21,746 nucleotides of DNA from Bryobacterales bacterium. GTDB lineage: Bacteria; Acidobacteriota; Terriglobia; Bryobacterales; Bryobacteraceae. The notes under the pieces were generated by a model. That model was not told where the DNA came from and did no database searches. It was given only the letters and a program-made list of their open reading frames with translations. The stretch spans positions 1 to 21,746 of the forward strand of contig JAOAPP010000660.1 of NCBI GenBank assembly GCA_025462985.1, read 5' to 3'. Positions 8,905-18,087 of this stretch are shown piece after piece; position 1 is the stretch's first letter, and each line of letters begins with the position of its first letter. The translations under genes were made by a program, and so were the position numbers.

Positions 8905-9915
8905 TTGTTAGTTCCGTCCACGCACCAAGCAGCGCTGCTGCTCCTCCTTCTGGCCTTCGTCTGCCTCGGCTCGTGGACCAACACCGTTAAGATCGCGAAG
9001 TGGCGCTTCGAGCTTTACTATCTCGATTTCGCCATTGGCGCGCTCGGGTTATCGATCCTGACCGCGTTCACGTTGGGAACTCTCGGCTCGGAGCTTTCCT
9101 TTAACGACCGGATTGCCGTTGCAGGGCTTCGATCTCAAGCCTTCGCACTCGCGGCGGGATTTCTTTTCAATCTTGGGAACATGCTGCTGGTCGCCGCGGT
9201 TTCGCTGGCGGGAATGGCGATTGCATTCCCCGTGGCGCTAAGCCTGGCATTCCTGATCGGCGCCTATTTCCAGGGAGTTGGGTCACCGATGCTTTTCGCC
9301 GCGGGTGCAATCCTGCTCCTTGTTGCGTCTGCTTTGGCGGCCGGCGCCGCACGAGTTCGGAGCACGCCGAAGCCTGGAATGACGGCGCAGGCTGCCAAGA
9401 CCCGCCGTTCCCGTGCCGATAAAGGAATTGTGATCGGAGTGATCGCCGGAGTGTCGATAGGGCTGTCCTCTCCATTGACGGCGAGCAGCTTATGGGGGGA
9501 CCTTGGTCTGGGCGCCTATGCGGGCCTGCTCATGTTTTCCATCGGTCTTGCCGTTTCTGCCGTCTTTTTCGACCTGTTCTTTATGAGCATCGGGATTGAG
9601 GGCGGCCGCGTCACATTCGGCACATACCGTGCTGGCAGCTTTAGACAGCACGGGTTAGGTATCGCCGGCGGGGTGCTTTGGGCCGTTGGGATTTTAGCCA
9701 GCCTGCTGGCCCAATCGACGCCTAATGCTGAATTGCCGGCGCAATCCACCCTGATCCTATTCGTACAGGGAGCGGTGCTGCTCAATATGGCTTGGGGCCT
9801 GCTGGCGTGGAAAGAGTTTTCGGTGGCTCCCAAGAAGGCAGTCACCTGGATCGTCGCAGCGCTTATCTGCTTCGGTGGGGCGCTGGCCCTGATGGCTTTC
9901 CGGCTGCGAGCCTAG
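8905..9915 (+). CDS. Ureide-permease-like DMT-superfamily transporter
   Basis: A 336-residue inner-membrane protein with about ten hydrophobic helices. The first half has GSWTNTVKIAKWRFELYYLDF, FLFNLGNMLLVAAVSLAGMAIAFPVALSLAF and a late helix ILLLVASALAA. This order and wording resemble the ureide permease/GRP sugar-transporter branch of the drug/metabolite transporter superfamily. A basic cytoplasmic loop (residues about 152-172) separates the two halves, as expected for an internally duplicated transporter. The start is uncertain: the TTG at 8905 is the only usable codon before the first helix, and the ATG at 8885 is out of frame and stops quickly. It lies 32 nt after the transpeptidase gene and its stop overlaps the stop of the convergent alaX-like gene (CTAG). 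Substrate unknown. Confidence 0.75.
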   Translation: MLVPSTHQAALLLLLLAFVCLGSWTNTVKIAKWRFELYYLDFAIGALGLSILTAFTLGTLGSELSFNDRIAVAGLRSQAFALAAGFLFNLGNMLLVAAVSLAGMAIAFPVALSLAFLIGAYFQGVGSPMLFAAGAILLLVASALAAGAARVRSTPKPGMTAQAAKTRRSRADKGIVIGVIAGVSIGLSSPLTASSLWGDLGLGAYAGLLMFSIGLAVSAVFFDLFFMSIGIEGGRVTFGTYRAGSFRQHGLGIAGGVLWAVGILASLLAQSTPNAELPAQSTLILFVQGAVLLNMAWGLLAWKEFSVAPKKAVTWIVAALICFGGALALMAFRLRA

Positions 9916-11078
9916 CTCGAAAAGCCCAGTGCCTCTTCCAGCAGTGCGGTGAGCGTCGGATCGGACACATTTCCCTGGGCCAAGGTAGCAGTTCCGCCGC
10001 CTCGCCCGCCGGTCTGCGCCAGCGCATCCCGCAAGATCGCGCCAGCGTTCAAGCCGGAATCCGCGGAGCAAGCGACCAAGACTCCCGACTGAGAGGTGCT
10101 TGTCATCAGTAGCACCGACTTGGTGTGGCTGACGAACGTCTGCGCCTTCACTCGCGCCGCATCGTCAATCGTCAAAACGTTGAGAGCGACCCGGCGAATG
10201 CCGTCCTCCGACGGACGAGTCTCCGTGCTTAGGATGGTCGCCTCAAGACGTCCCACTTCGTGCGACAGCCGGACCTTGTCTTTCTCCACTTCCGTGAGGC
10301 GGACGCGAAGCTTGTTGACGGCCTCGGGAAGGTCATCGAGGCCGACCGCAGTCAATCGAGCCAGTTCGGCGACGATCCGGTAGTCCTGCCGGGCCCGCCG
10401 TTCGGCTCTGGCTCCGCATACGAATTCCAGGCGTACGTTGCCCCTGATCTTCTCGGTCCGCCGAATTTGAATCGGCACGACCTCGGCTGTGGAGCCGACA
10501 TGGGTACCGCCGCACGCGCTGCGATCCAGACCATCGATCGTGACGATTCGAAGAAGCCCGTCACGGCCGCTCGGTTTACGAAGGCCCGTTACCATTTGCG
10601 AATCGTCGAAGCTGACCGAAACCAATCGACCTTCCCGTGCCACCTGATTTGCGCGCTGTTCTGCCCGTTCGATTTGTTCGTCGGTGAGATCTCGGGCACC
10701 AAGCTCAACAGTCGAGTTCTCCGCTCCTATGTGGAAGCTCTTGGTCGGAATCGAGAACAGCTCCATCCAAACAGCCGAAAGGACATGCTGGCCGGTGTGT
10801 TGCTGCATGTGATCGTAACGGCGCGCCCACTCGATCTGGCATTCGACCATGTTCTCCGAAACGGGTACGGCTGTCCGGTGCGCGATGCGCTGACCTTCAT
10901 CGATCACTTCCAGGACGGGTTGGCCTGAGATGGTACCCAAGTCGTGCGGCTGCCCACCCGAGGTCGGATAGAAGGGGGTGCGATCCAGGTAAAGAATGTT
11001 AGCCGCCGGATCGGCATCAACCACTCGGGCTTTAACGTAGGAGAGATAGGAATCGGTGTAGTATAGCCGCTCGGTCAT
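9912..11078 (-). CDS. Alanyl-tRNA editing protein (AlaX-like) with DHHA1 domain
   Basis: A free-standing homologue of the AlaRS editing and C-terminal domains that hydrolyses Ser- or Gly-mischarged tRNA-Ala in the cytoplasm. Counted from the ATG at 11078 it has 388 residues: an N-terminal second-AlaRS-like region (DRTPFYPTSGGQPHDLG), zinc ligands in H94-TGQ-H98 and C189-GGT-H193, a coiled-coil-like linker (about 250-285), and a DHHA1 domain with the glycine-rich GGRGGG (357-362). This is the long AlaX form. The start was set at 11078 rather than 11111 because it makes an ATGA overlap with the nuoA stop and begins at the family's normal N-terminus. It is co-transcribed behind nuoA and ends tail-to-tail with the transporter gene. 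Confidence 0.93.
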   Translation of the reverse strand: MTERLYYTDSYLSYVKARVVDADPAANILYLDRTPFYPTSGGQPHDLGTISGQPVLEVIDEGQRIAHRTAVPVSENMVECQIEWARRYDHMQQHTGQHVLSAVWMELFSIPTKSFHIGAENSTVELGARDLTDEQIERAEQRANQVAREGRLVSVSFDDSQMVTGLRKPSGRDGLLRIVTIDGLDRSACGGTHVGSTAEVVPIQIRRTEKIRGNVRLEFVCGARAERRARQDYRIVAELARLTAVGLDDLPEAVNKLRVRLTEVEKDKVRLSHEVGRLEATILSTETRPSEDGIRRVALNVLTIDDAARVKAQTFVSHTKSVLLMTSTSQSGVLVACSADSGLNAGAILRDALAQTGGRGGGTATLAQGNVSDPTLTALLEEALGFSS

Positions 11079-11431
11079 GCCCAATCCAGGGCGCCCTTCC
11101 GGAAGATCCACACATAACCGACGACCAGAAAGGCGAGGAATATCCCTATCTCCTCGACCCCCAACCAGCCCAATTGTTTATAGCGGACTGCCCAGGGGAA
11201 TAGGAAAATGGTTTCTACGTCGAAGATGACGAAGAGCATGGCGACGATGTAAAACCGAACGGAATATCGGCCTCGAGCGTCGGACGCAACGGGAATACCG
11301 CACTCGTAGGGGTCAAGTTTGGCCGGGTTCGGGCGAGATGGGCGGAGAAGGCGACCTACCCCCAACGCAAAAAGGGGGAAGATAGTGGCCAGAACTGCAA
11401 ACCCGAGCAGAAGCAAATATCCGTCTTGCAT
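11075..11431 (-). CDS. nuoA: NADH-quinone oxidoreductase subunit A
   Basis: The 118-residue product is the small membrane subunit A of respiratory complex I. It has three transmembrane helices (residues about 4-27, 59-79 and 89-110) and the conserved loop DPYECGIP, followed by FYIVAMLFVIFDVE, the part that contacts the quinone site. Length is normal and nothing is missing. What is unusual is its position: nuoB and the rest of the nuo operon are absent on either side, and the gene is followed directly by an alanyl-tRNA editing gene through an ATGA overlap. The upstream 67 bp are shared with the divergent cysE. Confidence 0.95.
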   Translation of the reverse strand: MQDGYLLLLGFAVLATIFPLFALGVGRLLRPSRPNPAKLDPYECGIPVASDARGRYSVRFYIVAMLFVIFDVETIFLFPWAVRYKQLGWLGVEEIGIFLAFLVVGYVWIFRKGALDWA

Positions 11432-11450
11432 GATAATTTCAGGCTAGCAT

Positions 11451-11464
11451 CGGGAAGCTTCCCG
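11451..11464. promoter_or_regulatory. Perfect 14-bp palindrome between nuoA and cysE
   Basis: CGGGAAGCTTCCCG is its own reverse complement. It sits in the 67-bp divergent gap, 20 bp upstream of the nuoA start and 35 bp upstream of the cysE start. Its position and perfect symmetry fit an operator for a dimeric regulator controlling one or both genes, but it could be chance. No regulator gene is adjacent. Confidence 0.4.
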
Positions 11465-11498
11465 CAATTTGTAAACATCCAATCGACAGATTCGACTA

Positions 11499-12158
11499 AT
11501 GTCATTCCGTGACCACATTCGGACGATCCGGCGGGAGGACCCGGCCGCCAAGAGTGACCTGGAGATTGTTCTGTTCTACCCAGGCCTTCACGCGCTGCTG
11601 TTCCACAAGCTTTCCCATTGGCTTTATTTGCGGAAGTGGTTTGTAACCGCGCGCGGCGTGTCGCACGTAGCTCGTTTTCTCACGGGAATTGAGATCCACC
11701 CCGGAGCGACCATCGGAGAAAGGTTGTTCATTGATCATGGCCTGGGGGTGGTGATCGGCGAAACAGCAGAGATCGGCGATGATGTGCTTCTTTACCAGGG
11801 GGTAACGATCGGCGGGACCGGAGCACAGAAGGGCAAGCGGCATCCTACTGTGGGCAATCGGGTTGTGGTGGGAACAGGAGCGGCGGTACTGGGGAATATT
11901 GTGCTAGGGGACGACGTGAAGGTCGGCGCGGGCGCCGTGGTGGTGCACTCGGTGCCGGAGGGATCGACAGTCGTAGGGATTCCGGGCCGCGTAGTGCGAG
12001 AGCGGGCCACTGCTCTCGGAACGCTTGAACATCACCGGGTGGCGCAGGCCGGCGAAACTGAACTCGGGGAGCTTGAGCAGTTGAACGACAGGGTCCGGGA
12101 GATGGAAGCGCTGATCAGGCTACTGTTGGAAGAGCGCGTAGGCAACGGCCGAGGCTAA
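11499..12158 (+). CDS. cysE: Serine O-acetyltransferase, short EpsC/CysE type
   Basis: Transfers acetyl from acetyl-CoA to L-serine, the first step of cysteine synthesis, in the cytoplasm. The 219-residue product has a short helical N-domain ([13 protein letters not shown]) and then left-handed beta-helix hexapeptide repeats from about residue 63. Diagnostic segments are [11 protein letters not shown], the catalytic His80 in [13 protein letters not shown] and [12 protein letters not shown], closing with GIPGRVV. This arrangement is that of the shorter Gram-positive/EpsC-like enzymes rather than the longer enterobacterial one. The tail (about 180-219) looks like a coiled coil. No cysteine synthase gene follows. 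The TAA stop overlaps the stop of the convergent deaminase gene (CTAA). Confidence 0.95.
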   Translation: MSFRDHIRTIRREDPAAKSDLEIVLFYPGLHALLFHKLSHWLYLRKWFVTARGVSHVARFLTGIEIHPGATIGERLFIDHGLGVVIGETAEIGDDVLLYQGVTIGGTGAQKGKRHPTVGNRVVVGTGAAVLGNIVLGDDVKVGAGAVVVHSVPEGSTVVGIPGRVVRERATALGTLEHHRVAQAGETELGELEQLNDRVREMEALIRLLLEERVGNGRG

Positions 12159-13114
12159 TCTCGTGCCTGGAACCTGTACCGAAGACTATTAGCAGCCAAG
12201 ACCTTCAGTTCATCGCGCGAGAATCCAAAAATCTCTCCTGCCAGCATATATTCGTGGATCAGGTCAGTGAAGAAGAGGGCAGGATCGTCGGTTCCGAGGA
12301 CGACAGGAACCCCAGCGTCCCAGATACGCCGGAGCGGGTGTTCTGTCAGTCGCGAAACCGCCCCAGTAGACACGTTGCTCGACGGACAGATCTCCAGAGG
12401 AATGTCCCGCCGAACGAGTTCGTTCAGCAGCTCCGGGTCGTCGATGGCGCGAATGCCGTGTCCGATCCTTTCGGCCCCGACGTTTAACGCCTGCCAGATA
12501 CTCTCCGGTCCCGAAACTTCTCCAGCGTGACAGTGGAGACGGAGCCCCGAATCGCGCGCCTTTTTATACAGCGGGCCGAACCACGCCGCCGGACCCCGTT
12601 CTTCATCGCCGCCGATCCCGATTCCAACCACGCCTCCACTCCTCAAGTCTTTCGCGATTTCGAAGACGCGAGATGCCGCCTCCACCCCAAACTGGCGGAT
12701 GGCATCGAAAATCCAGGCGACTTCGATTTGCGGAAACAGCAATGTTTCCCTACGAATGGCCTCGAAAATCTGCTCTACATTCTGTTTCTTCCACAGCACA
12801 ACCCCTACCGAGAGAGTGACCTCCACATAGGTAATATTCTGAGGAATCAGGCGCTCCAGCATACGGCGTGTCGCTAGTGCATATGCCTGGGGAGAATCGA
12901 GTTGCTGAGTGAGCCAGACGTATGCCCTCAAAAAACCGGCAAACCCGGTGTAATGAAGATTCGTACGAATTGCATCCAACGAAAGCGAAGGGTTCAGTTC
13001 CAGTACAGTTTCCGGCTCCACCGAACCTTCCAGGTGGAGATGAAGTTCAGCTTTAGGCAGTGCTCGCAGAAAGGATTGCAGGTCGTCGCCTGCCGAGTGG
13101 TTGCCTACCGCCAT
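12155..13114 (-). CDS. Adenosine deaminase-family amidohydrolase
   Basis: A zinc TIM-barrel deaminase of 319 residues. Metal and catalytic motifs are all present: H25-L-H27 in HLHLEG, HCHAGE, RIGHG, CPSSN and the closing GTDDP. The family removes an amino group from adenosine or related purines. Adenosine, aminodeoxyfutalosine (menaquinone route) and adenine-type substrates are all handled by close relatives, and the sequence alone does not decide. The protein is slightly shorter than the common 330-350. No purine-salvage or menaquinone genes are adjacent. The ATG at 13114 has only a poorly spaced purine run (GAAGA) before it. Reactive residues are intact, so it is probably active. Confidence 0.9.
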   Translation of the reverse strand: MAVGNHSAGDDLQSFLRALPKAELHLHLEGSVEPETVLELNPSLSLDAIRTNLHYTGFAGFLRAYVWLTQQLDSPQAYALATRRMLERLIPQNITYVEVTLSVGVVLWKKQNVEQIFEAIRRETLLFPQIEVAWIFDAIRQFGVEAASRVFEIAKDLRSGGVVGIGIGGDEERGPAAWFGPLYKKARDSGLRLHCHAGEVSGPESIWQALNVGAERIGHGIRAIDDPELLNELVRRDIPLEICPSSNVSTGAVSRLTEHPLRRIWDAGVPVVLGTDDPALFFTDLIHEYMLAGEIFGFSRDELKVLAANSLRYRFQARD

Positions 13115-13212
13115 TCTTCACGGAGTGGAAATGTAGATTGAGGTAGACCGGTATCGAAGCCCGACCTGGGAACGGTGCACATGTTCTTTGCTGTTGATAT
13201 GGTAGAACGCGC

Positions 13213-15459
13213 ATGAATGATCAAGAGATAGAAGCGATAATCGGCGGTTATCACGGAGATCCGTTCGGAGTGCTGGGGCCTCATGCCAAGGACTCTGTCA
13301 GAGGAGGCTCCGGCGGCCCGTGGGAGATTCGTGCATTCCTCCCACATGCGGAGGAAGTCGAGGTCTTGGCAGGCGGCAAAAGCGTGCCTATGCAGCGGAG
13401 GCATCCAGCTGGATTCTTTGAGGCCGAGTTGCCGTCGAAGCCGGGCTCCTACAAATTCAGACTGAAGGGCTATGACGGAAACCGCTACGAAATGGAGGAC
13501 GTATATCGCTTTCCTCCGGTAGTTACTGACCACGACTTGCATCTGTTCTTGGAAGGCACTAACTACGAGGCCTACAATACGATGGGTGCTCACCGGACGA
13601 CGGTTGAGGGAGTCCCGGGAACGCGTTTTGCCGTTTGGGCCCCTAACGCTTTGATGGTGAGCATCGTCGGCGATTTCAACACATGGGATTCCCGTCAATA
13701 CCCGATGCGTGCCCGTGTGGGGGGAGTGTGGGAGATCTTCCTGCCGGGAGTTGGTCCCGGGACTGTTTATAAGTACTCGCTCAAGTCACGCCATCGGGGC
13801 TACAGCCAGATAAAGGCCGATCCCTACGGATTTGCGATGGAAGTGCCGCCCAAATCGGCCTCGATTGTAGTGGATCTCAACACCCATAAGTGGGGAGACG
13901 ATGAGTGGCTTCAGCAACGGGCCCAGGTAAATCTGCTCGAGAATCCGATGTCGGTCTATGAGGTGCATCTCGGGTCATGGCAAAGAAGCGAAGACGGATC
14001 GCCGATGACTTACCGGCAGTTGGCAACGACCCTCGTGGATTACGTGAAAGAGATGAAGTTCACGCATATCGAGCTTATGCCGATTGCGGAACATCCTTTT
14101 GCACCGTCATGGGGGTATCAGGTTACCGGGTATTATGCTCCGACCAGCCGGTTCGGAACGCCGGAAGATTTCATGTATTTCGTCGATGCATGTCATCAGG
14201 CGGGCATCGGCGTGATTGTGGATTGGGTTCCGGCCCATTTTCCGAAAGATGCGCACGGACTTGCTTACTTCGACGGAACAGCGCTTTATGAACACGAAGA
14301 CCCGCGCCTTGGAGAGCATCGCGACTGGGGTACGTTGATCTTCAACTTCGGCCGGAACGAGGTAAAGTCGTTCCTTATCTCCAACGCCCTGTTCTGGCTG
14401 AAGAAGTACCACATAGATGGCCTTCGAGTGGATGCCGTGGCGTCGATTCTATACCTGGACTACTCGCGCAAGCCGGGTGAATGGATTCCAAATCGGTTTG
14501 GCGGGAACGAAAACCTCGAGGCGATCGAGTGCTTGCGGAAGTTCAATGAGGTGGCGCACCAAGTGCCGGGGGCGATTACGGTTGCCGAAGAGTCTACTGC
14601 GTTCACGGGCGTTTCGCGTCCGGTATACCTGAACGGGCTCGGATTCACGATGAAGTGGAACATGGGTTGGATGCACGATATGCTCCACTACTTCGAGCAC
14701 GATCCGATACATCGAAAGTATCACCAGAATGCAATCACGTTCAGCATGGTCTATGCGTTCACGGAGAACTTCGTTCTGCCCATTTCCCATGATGAGGTGG
14801 TCTACGGCAAGCGCTCTCTCCTGGACAAGATGCCTGGGGATGAGTGGCAACGCTTCGCAAACGCACGGGCATTTTTGAGTTACATGTACGGGCATCCGGG
14901 CAAGAAGCTGCTGTTCATGGGCGCGGAGTTCGGACAAACGGCAGAGTGGAACGCGGAGACAGACCTGCAGTGGTGGCTGCTTCAATTCCCGGTTCATCAG
15001 GGACTACAGCGATGCGTGACGGCACTGAATGCTCTGTACCGAACCGAGCCTGCATTGTATGAAGTGGAGTTCCAGTATTGGGGGTTTGAGTGGATCGACT
15101 TCCACGACAGTGACAACTCGATCATTTCTTTCGTCAGGCGCGCCAAACGGAAAGACGACTACCTGGTCTTCGTTTGCAACTTCACCCCAACAACCCATAT
15201 GACATACCGTGTAGGCATTCCGGAAGCGGGGGGGCACCGCGAAATCTTCAACTCAGATGCGGGCCTTTTTGGCGGAGGCAATTTGGGCAATGGCGGGTAT
15301 GTGGAGGCGGAGCCAACAGCTTCTCACGGACGTCCGGCATCGGCAGTGTTGACGATTCCTCCGCTCGGAGTTATTGTGCTGAAACCCACACGGCCGCTGG
15401 CCGCGCTGCCACCCGAGCCGGAACCGCGGTACCACGACGAGCCGGGTCATCACGCCTGA
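13213..15459 (+). CDS. glgB: 1,4-alpha-glucan branching enzyme
   Basis: Makes alpha-1,6 branches in glycogen. The 748-residue protein has an N-terminal N1 module, a CBM48 domain ([21 protein letters not shown]), the GH13 barrel and a C-terminal beta-domain. Within the barrel are [10 protein letters not shown], the nucleophile Asp407 (DGLRVDAV), the acid/base Glu459 (VAEEST) and [10 protein letters not shown]. Glu459 aligns with Glu458 of the E. coli enzyme by motif. Length is that of the long GlgB form. It stands alone: no glgA, glgC, glgP or glgX nearby. It diverges from the deaminase gene across 98 bp. The C-terminus is Pro/Glu-rich and ends in HDEPGHHA. Confidence 0.97.
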   Translation: MNDQEIEAIIGGYHGDPFGVLGPHAKDSVRGGSGGPWEIRAFLPHAEEVEVLAGGKSVPMQRRHPAGFFEAELPSKPGSYKFRLKGYDGNRYEMEDVYRFPPVVTDHDLHLFLEGTNYEAYNTMGAHRTTVEGVPGTRFAVWAPNALMVSIVGDFNTWDSRQYPMRARVGGVWEIFLPGVGPGTVYKYSLKSRHRGYSQIKADPYGFAMEVPPKSASIVVDLNTHKWGDDEWLQQRAQVNLLENPMSVYEVHLGSWQRSEDGSPMTYRQLATTLVDYVKEMKFTHIELMPIAEHPFAPSWGYQVTGYYAPTSRFGTPEDFMYFVDACHQAGIGVIVDWVPAHFPKDAHGLAYFDGTALYEHEDPRLGEHRDWGTLIFNFGRNEVKSFLISNALFWLKKYHIDGLRVDAVASILYLDYSRKPGEWIPNRFGGNENLEAIECLRKFNEVAHQVPGAITVAEESTAFTGVSRPVYLNGLGFTMKWNMGWMHDMLHYFEHDPIHRKYHQNAITFSMVYAFTENFVLPISHDEVVYGKRSLLDKMPGDEWQRFANARAFLSYMYGHPGKKLLFMGAEFGQTAEWNAETDLQWWLLQFPVHQGLQRCVTALNALYRTEPALYEVEFQYWGFEWIDFHDSDNSIISFVRRAKRKDDYLVFVCNFTPTTHMTYRVGIPEAGGHREIFNSDAGLFGGGNLGNGGYVEAEPTASHGRPASAVLTIPPLGVIVLKPTRPLAALPPEPEPRYHDEPGHHA

Positions 15460-15467
15460 GATCAGGC
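15454..15467. terminator. Short hairpin overlapping the glgB stop
   Basis: GCCTG-AGAT-CAGGC forms a 5-bp stem with a 4-base loop that includes the glgB TGA. It lies in the 14-bp gap between the convergent glgB and glycosylase genes. No T tract follows on either strand, so it may be only a weak or Rho-assisted stop. Confidence 0.3.
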
Positions 15468-15473
15468 TCTAGA

Positions 15474-16067
15474 TCAGGTCATATCCGCCGCGCCCTCCAG
15501 GCTGCGCCACAGATACCAAGCGGCGACCGAGCAGTGGGGATGCCACTTTTCGGAGATCAGAAGCATTTCGCCCGGGGTTGGCATCTCCTCCAGGCCGTAG
15601 GCTTTGCGCACCGCGTTGCGAATACCGAAGTCCGTTGTCGGCATGACGTTTGGCCGACCGAGTGCGAACATCAGAAACATCTGGACGGTCCAGACTCCGA
15701 CACCCCGGACCGCCGAGAGCTGGGCTATGACTTCTTCGTCCGGGAGGGCCTGCAGGTTCCGGAAGCTAATCTGGCGTGATGCCACCCGGGTAGCGAGATC
15801 CTGAAGCGACGCGATCTTCTGCCGCGAAAGGCCGCACGAGCGCAACTCTTCCGGCGTTAGCCTCAGAAAGGCGGCTGCGGTGAAACGCCTGCCGACGGCT
15901 TTTCGGACCCGGCTGAAGATGGTCGAGGCGGCCTTTCCATGCAGCTGTTGGAACGTAATGGAACGAGCTAACGTCTCGAACGTGGGATCGCGGAGCGCCA
16001 ACTGACAGGGGCCGACCCGGCCGATGATCTTCGCCATGATCGGGTCAGCCTTCAAAAGAAGCGTCAC
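15474..16067 (-). CDS. AlkA-type DNA-3-methyladenine glycosylase
   Basis: A base-excision repair glycosylase of the HhH-GPD superfamily, 197 residues. It has the helix-hairpin-helix (LSAVRGVGVWTVQMFLM) and the catalytic Asp146 in the TTDFGI turn that follows. The N-terminal ADPIMAKIIGRVGPC and ITFQQLHGKAAS blocks match bacterial AlkA/MAG-like proteins that lack the extra N-terminal beta domain of E. coli AlkA. There is no iron-sulfur cluster cysteine set, which argues against Nth/MutY. The start is the GTG at 16067; no in-frame ATG precedes the conserved region. It diverges from the VWFA gene across only 42 bp. Substrate range (3-methyladenine and others) is inferred from the family. Confidence 0.92.
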   Translation of the reverse strand: MTLLLKADPIMAKIIGRVGPCQLALRDPTFETLARSITFQQLHGKAASTIFSRVRKAVGRRFTAAAFLRLTPEELRSCGLSRQKIASLQDLATRVASRQISFRNLQALPDEEVIAQLSAVRGVGVWTVQMFLMFALGRPNVMPTTDFGIRNAVRKAYGLEEMPTPGEMLLISEKWHPHCSVAAWYLWRSLEGAADMT

Positions 16068-16109
16068 TGCTGAATCAATCGCTGTTTAGACCCATAAATA
16101 ACTTACAAT

Positions 16110-17186
16110 ATGAGCCGTACCGCATCCTTACGATCAGCGCCTGCATGGCGTATCGTGCGTTCCCTATGCTGCGGAGCACTGATCAGCTGTTTCACGGTCT
16201 TCTCCCAAACCCCGAACCCAGGTCCGGGTGCGGATCAGGATCAGAATGCCAGTCAAGAACCGACCATCCGCGTCGATGTTGACCTGGTGAATGTCTTTTT
16301 CACTGTAAAAACAAAGAAGGGCAATCAGCTGATTCCAAATCTAAAAAAAGAGGACTTCAGTGTAGTCGAAGACGGCAAGCCACAGACCATTCAGAGGTTT
16401 TCGAAGGAGTCTGACCTTCCACTGACGCTGGGCCTGCTGATTGACATCAGCGCAAGCCAGGAGCGACTCATTGAAATTGAGCGGCACGCAGCAGGCCAGT
16501 TTTTTTCGAGCGTGATCCGGCCCAAGGACGAAGGATTCCTCATCTCCTTCGGGAAGAGTACCGATCTGCTGCAGGATTTCACCAGTTCTCCCAAGCAGCT
16601 TTCGGCCGCGCTGCAGGATTTGCGGGGCGACGGGCAGATGCCAATGGTGGGCGCAGGCCCCATTCCCAACACTGGTCCTGTCGGTGGCAGCGTGGGAACG
16701 CCGAAGGGCACACTTCTGTTCGATGCAATCTACCTGGCTTCAAATGAGAAGCTGAAGAGCGAGGTCGGACGAAAAGCGTTGATACTGATCACGGACGGGG
16801 AAGATCAGGGCAGCACCTACAAGTTGCGCGACGCGGTTGAAGCAGCGCAGCGCTCCGACGCTATCATCTACAGCATTTATTACGTAGATCGCGGATTTTA
16901 CTCCGGCGGCGGATTCATGCTTGGCGGAGGAGGCGGCGAAGGCGGGCTTCAGAAGATGTCAGAAGAGACCGGTGGGCACGTGTTCAAAGTGGATTCCAAA
17001 CATTCGCTCGCCGATATTTTCAAAGAGATCCAGGAAGAAATGAGGAACCAGTATACGCTTGGATACCGCTCCACCAATCCGAATCAGGACGGCGCGTTCC
17101 GGCGTCTGCAGATTAAGGTAAACAACTCCGATTACAGGGTGCAGAGCCGGAACGGCTACTACGCTACGAAGAACGGTGTGCAGTGA
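16110..17186 (+). CDS. Secreted VWFA-domain protein of the acidobacterial type
   Basis: The 358-residue protein has an N-terminal signal sequence ending near residue 32. A short beta-module, IRVDVDLVNVFFTVKTKKGNQLIPNLKKEDFSV broken by strands, precedes a von Willebrand A domain. The metal-ion-dependent adhesion motif is intact: Asp112-I-Ser114-A-Ser116. The combination of a VDLV..F.TV module and this VWA domain is the family I know as the acidobacterial VWFA-related domain, strongly enriched in this phylum. A glycine-rich loop lies at about residues 266-280. Role unknown; binding of protein partners on the outer side of the inner membrane is likely. Its last 23 bases overlap the rfbD coding end. 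Confidence 0.88.
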   Translation: MSRTASLRSAPAWRIVRSLCCGALISCFTVFSQTPNPGPGADQDQNASQEPTIRVDVDLVNVFFTVKTKKGNQLIPNLKKEDFSVVEDGKPQTIQRFSKESDLPLTLGLLIDISASQERLIEIERHAAGQFFSSVIRPKDEGFLISFGKSTDLLQDFTSSPKQLSAALQDLRGDGQMPMVGAGPIPNTGPVGGSVGTPKGTLLFDAIYLASNEKLKSEVGRKALILITDGEDQGSTYKLRDAVEAAQRSDAIIYSIYYVDRGFYSGGGFMLGGGGGEGGLQKMSEETGGHVFKVDSKHSLADIFKEIQEEMRNQYTLGYRSTNPNQDGAFRRLQIKVNNSDYRVQSRNGYYATKNGVQ

Positions 17187-18054
17187 TGTGCTCGCGAGCC
17201 TCTAGGTAGTCCTTGATGGCCTCACGCAGCGGCGGCATCGGTTTGATTCCAGCCTGCTCCAGCTTGCTATTTGAAAGCGCTGAGTATTGCGGGCGGCGTG
17301 CCGCTGTCCGGTATTCCCGGGCATCCGTGGGTGTCAGGGCAGGAGACAATCCGGCAAGGTCGAAGATCAGCTCGGCATATTTGTACCAGGAGATCGGCTC
17401 TCCGCCGCCCAGGTGAAAGAGGCCGCCGATTCCCTTCTCCACCAGGTCCGCTGTTCTTTCGGCCATGGCCGGCGCATAGCTGGGAGAGGCTACGTAGTCC
17501 TGAACGACTCGAATCGGGGCGTTTCCTTTTGCGAGTCGAAGCATCAACTCCACGAAGTTGCCGCGAGGGGTGAAGAATCCAGCCGGCCCAAAAACTCCCG
17601 AAGTCCGGAGGACTAGCGGATTGTCCAGATAAGCCTGCGCATAGAGTTCGCCGGCAAATTTTGATACCCCGTACGCGCCGAGAGGGTGGGGGCGATCGGT
17701 TTCCACATATGGGCTGCCCTTCGTGCCGTCGAAGACGTAATCTGTGGAATAGTGCACCAGCCTGGCATCTACCTGGCGACAGGCCATTGCCAGATTCCGA
17801 ACGGCAAAGGCGTTTGCGTCATAGGCGGCGCGAGGCTCCGTTTCCGCGATGTCCACTTGGTTATAGGCAGCGGAATTAATCACCACTTGCGGGTCAGCCT
17901 GCGCGATAACGGACTCGACGAGGTTCGCGTCGGTTACATCGAGTGATTTACGGTCGAATTTCTGAACGGCCCAGTTTCTGCGCTCGAATTCCCGGCAGAG
18001 TTCCACTCCGAGCTGTCCACTGCCGCCGAGGATAACGACTCTTCGTTGTTGCAT
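17164..18054 (-). CDS. rfbD: dTDP-4-dehydrorhamnose reductase
   Basis: Catalyses the last step of dTDP-L-rhamnose synthesis for surface polysaccharides. The 296-residue product is an extended SDR: the nucleotide-binding GGSGQLG (residues 10-16), STDYVFDG (103-110) and the catalytic Tyr128-GVS-Lys132. The C-terminal region (YRTAARRPQYSALSNSKLEQAGI) is typical of RfbD. The other rhamnose genes (rfbA, rfbB, rfbC) are absent here. It is the last of the minus-strand run, 33 nt after the PilZ-like gene. Its end overlaps the convergent VWFA gene by 23 nt. Confidence 0.95.
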   Translation of the reverse strand: MQQRRVVILGGSGQLGVELCREFERRNWAVQKFDRKSLDVTDANLVESVIAQADPQVVINSAAYNQVDIAETEPRAAYDANAFAVRNLAMACRQVDARLVHYSTDYVFDGTKGSPYVETDRPHPLGAYGVSKFAGELYAQAYLDNPLVLRTSGVFGPAGFFTPRGNFVELMLRLAKGNAPIRVVQDYVASPSYAPAMAERTADLVEKGIGGLFHLGGGEPISWYKYAELIFDLAGLSPALTPTDAREYRTAARRPQYSALSNSKLEQAGIKPMPPLREAIKDYLEAREHITAHRSS

Positions 18055-18087
18055 CCTTTCGCAGCATAGCGGATGGGCTCGGGAGAT

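Noticed and set aside
10260..10928. 222-residue plus-strand open frame inside the alaX-like gene
   Set aside because: Antisense shadow of a well-recognised gene with zinc motifs; the translated product has no family features.
13105..13698. 197-residue minus-strand open frame over the glgB start
   Set aside because: It covers conserved GlgB N-terminal sequence and the divergent promoter; no supporting motif.
16104..16109. TACAAT directly before the VWFA start codon as its -10 box
   Set aside because: A transcript from it would start inside the gene, after the ATG, so it cannot serve this start.
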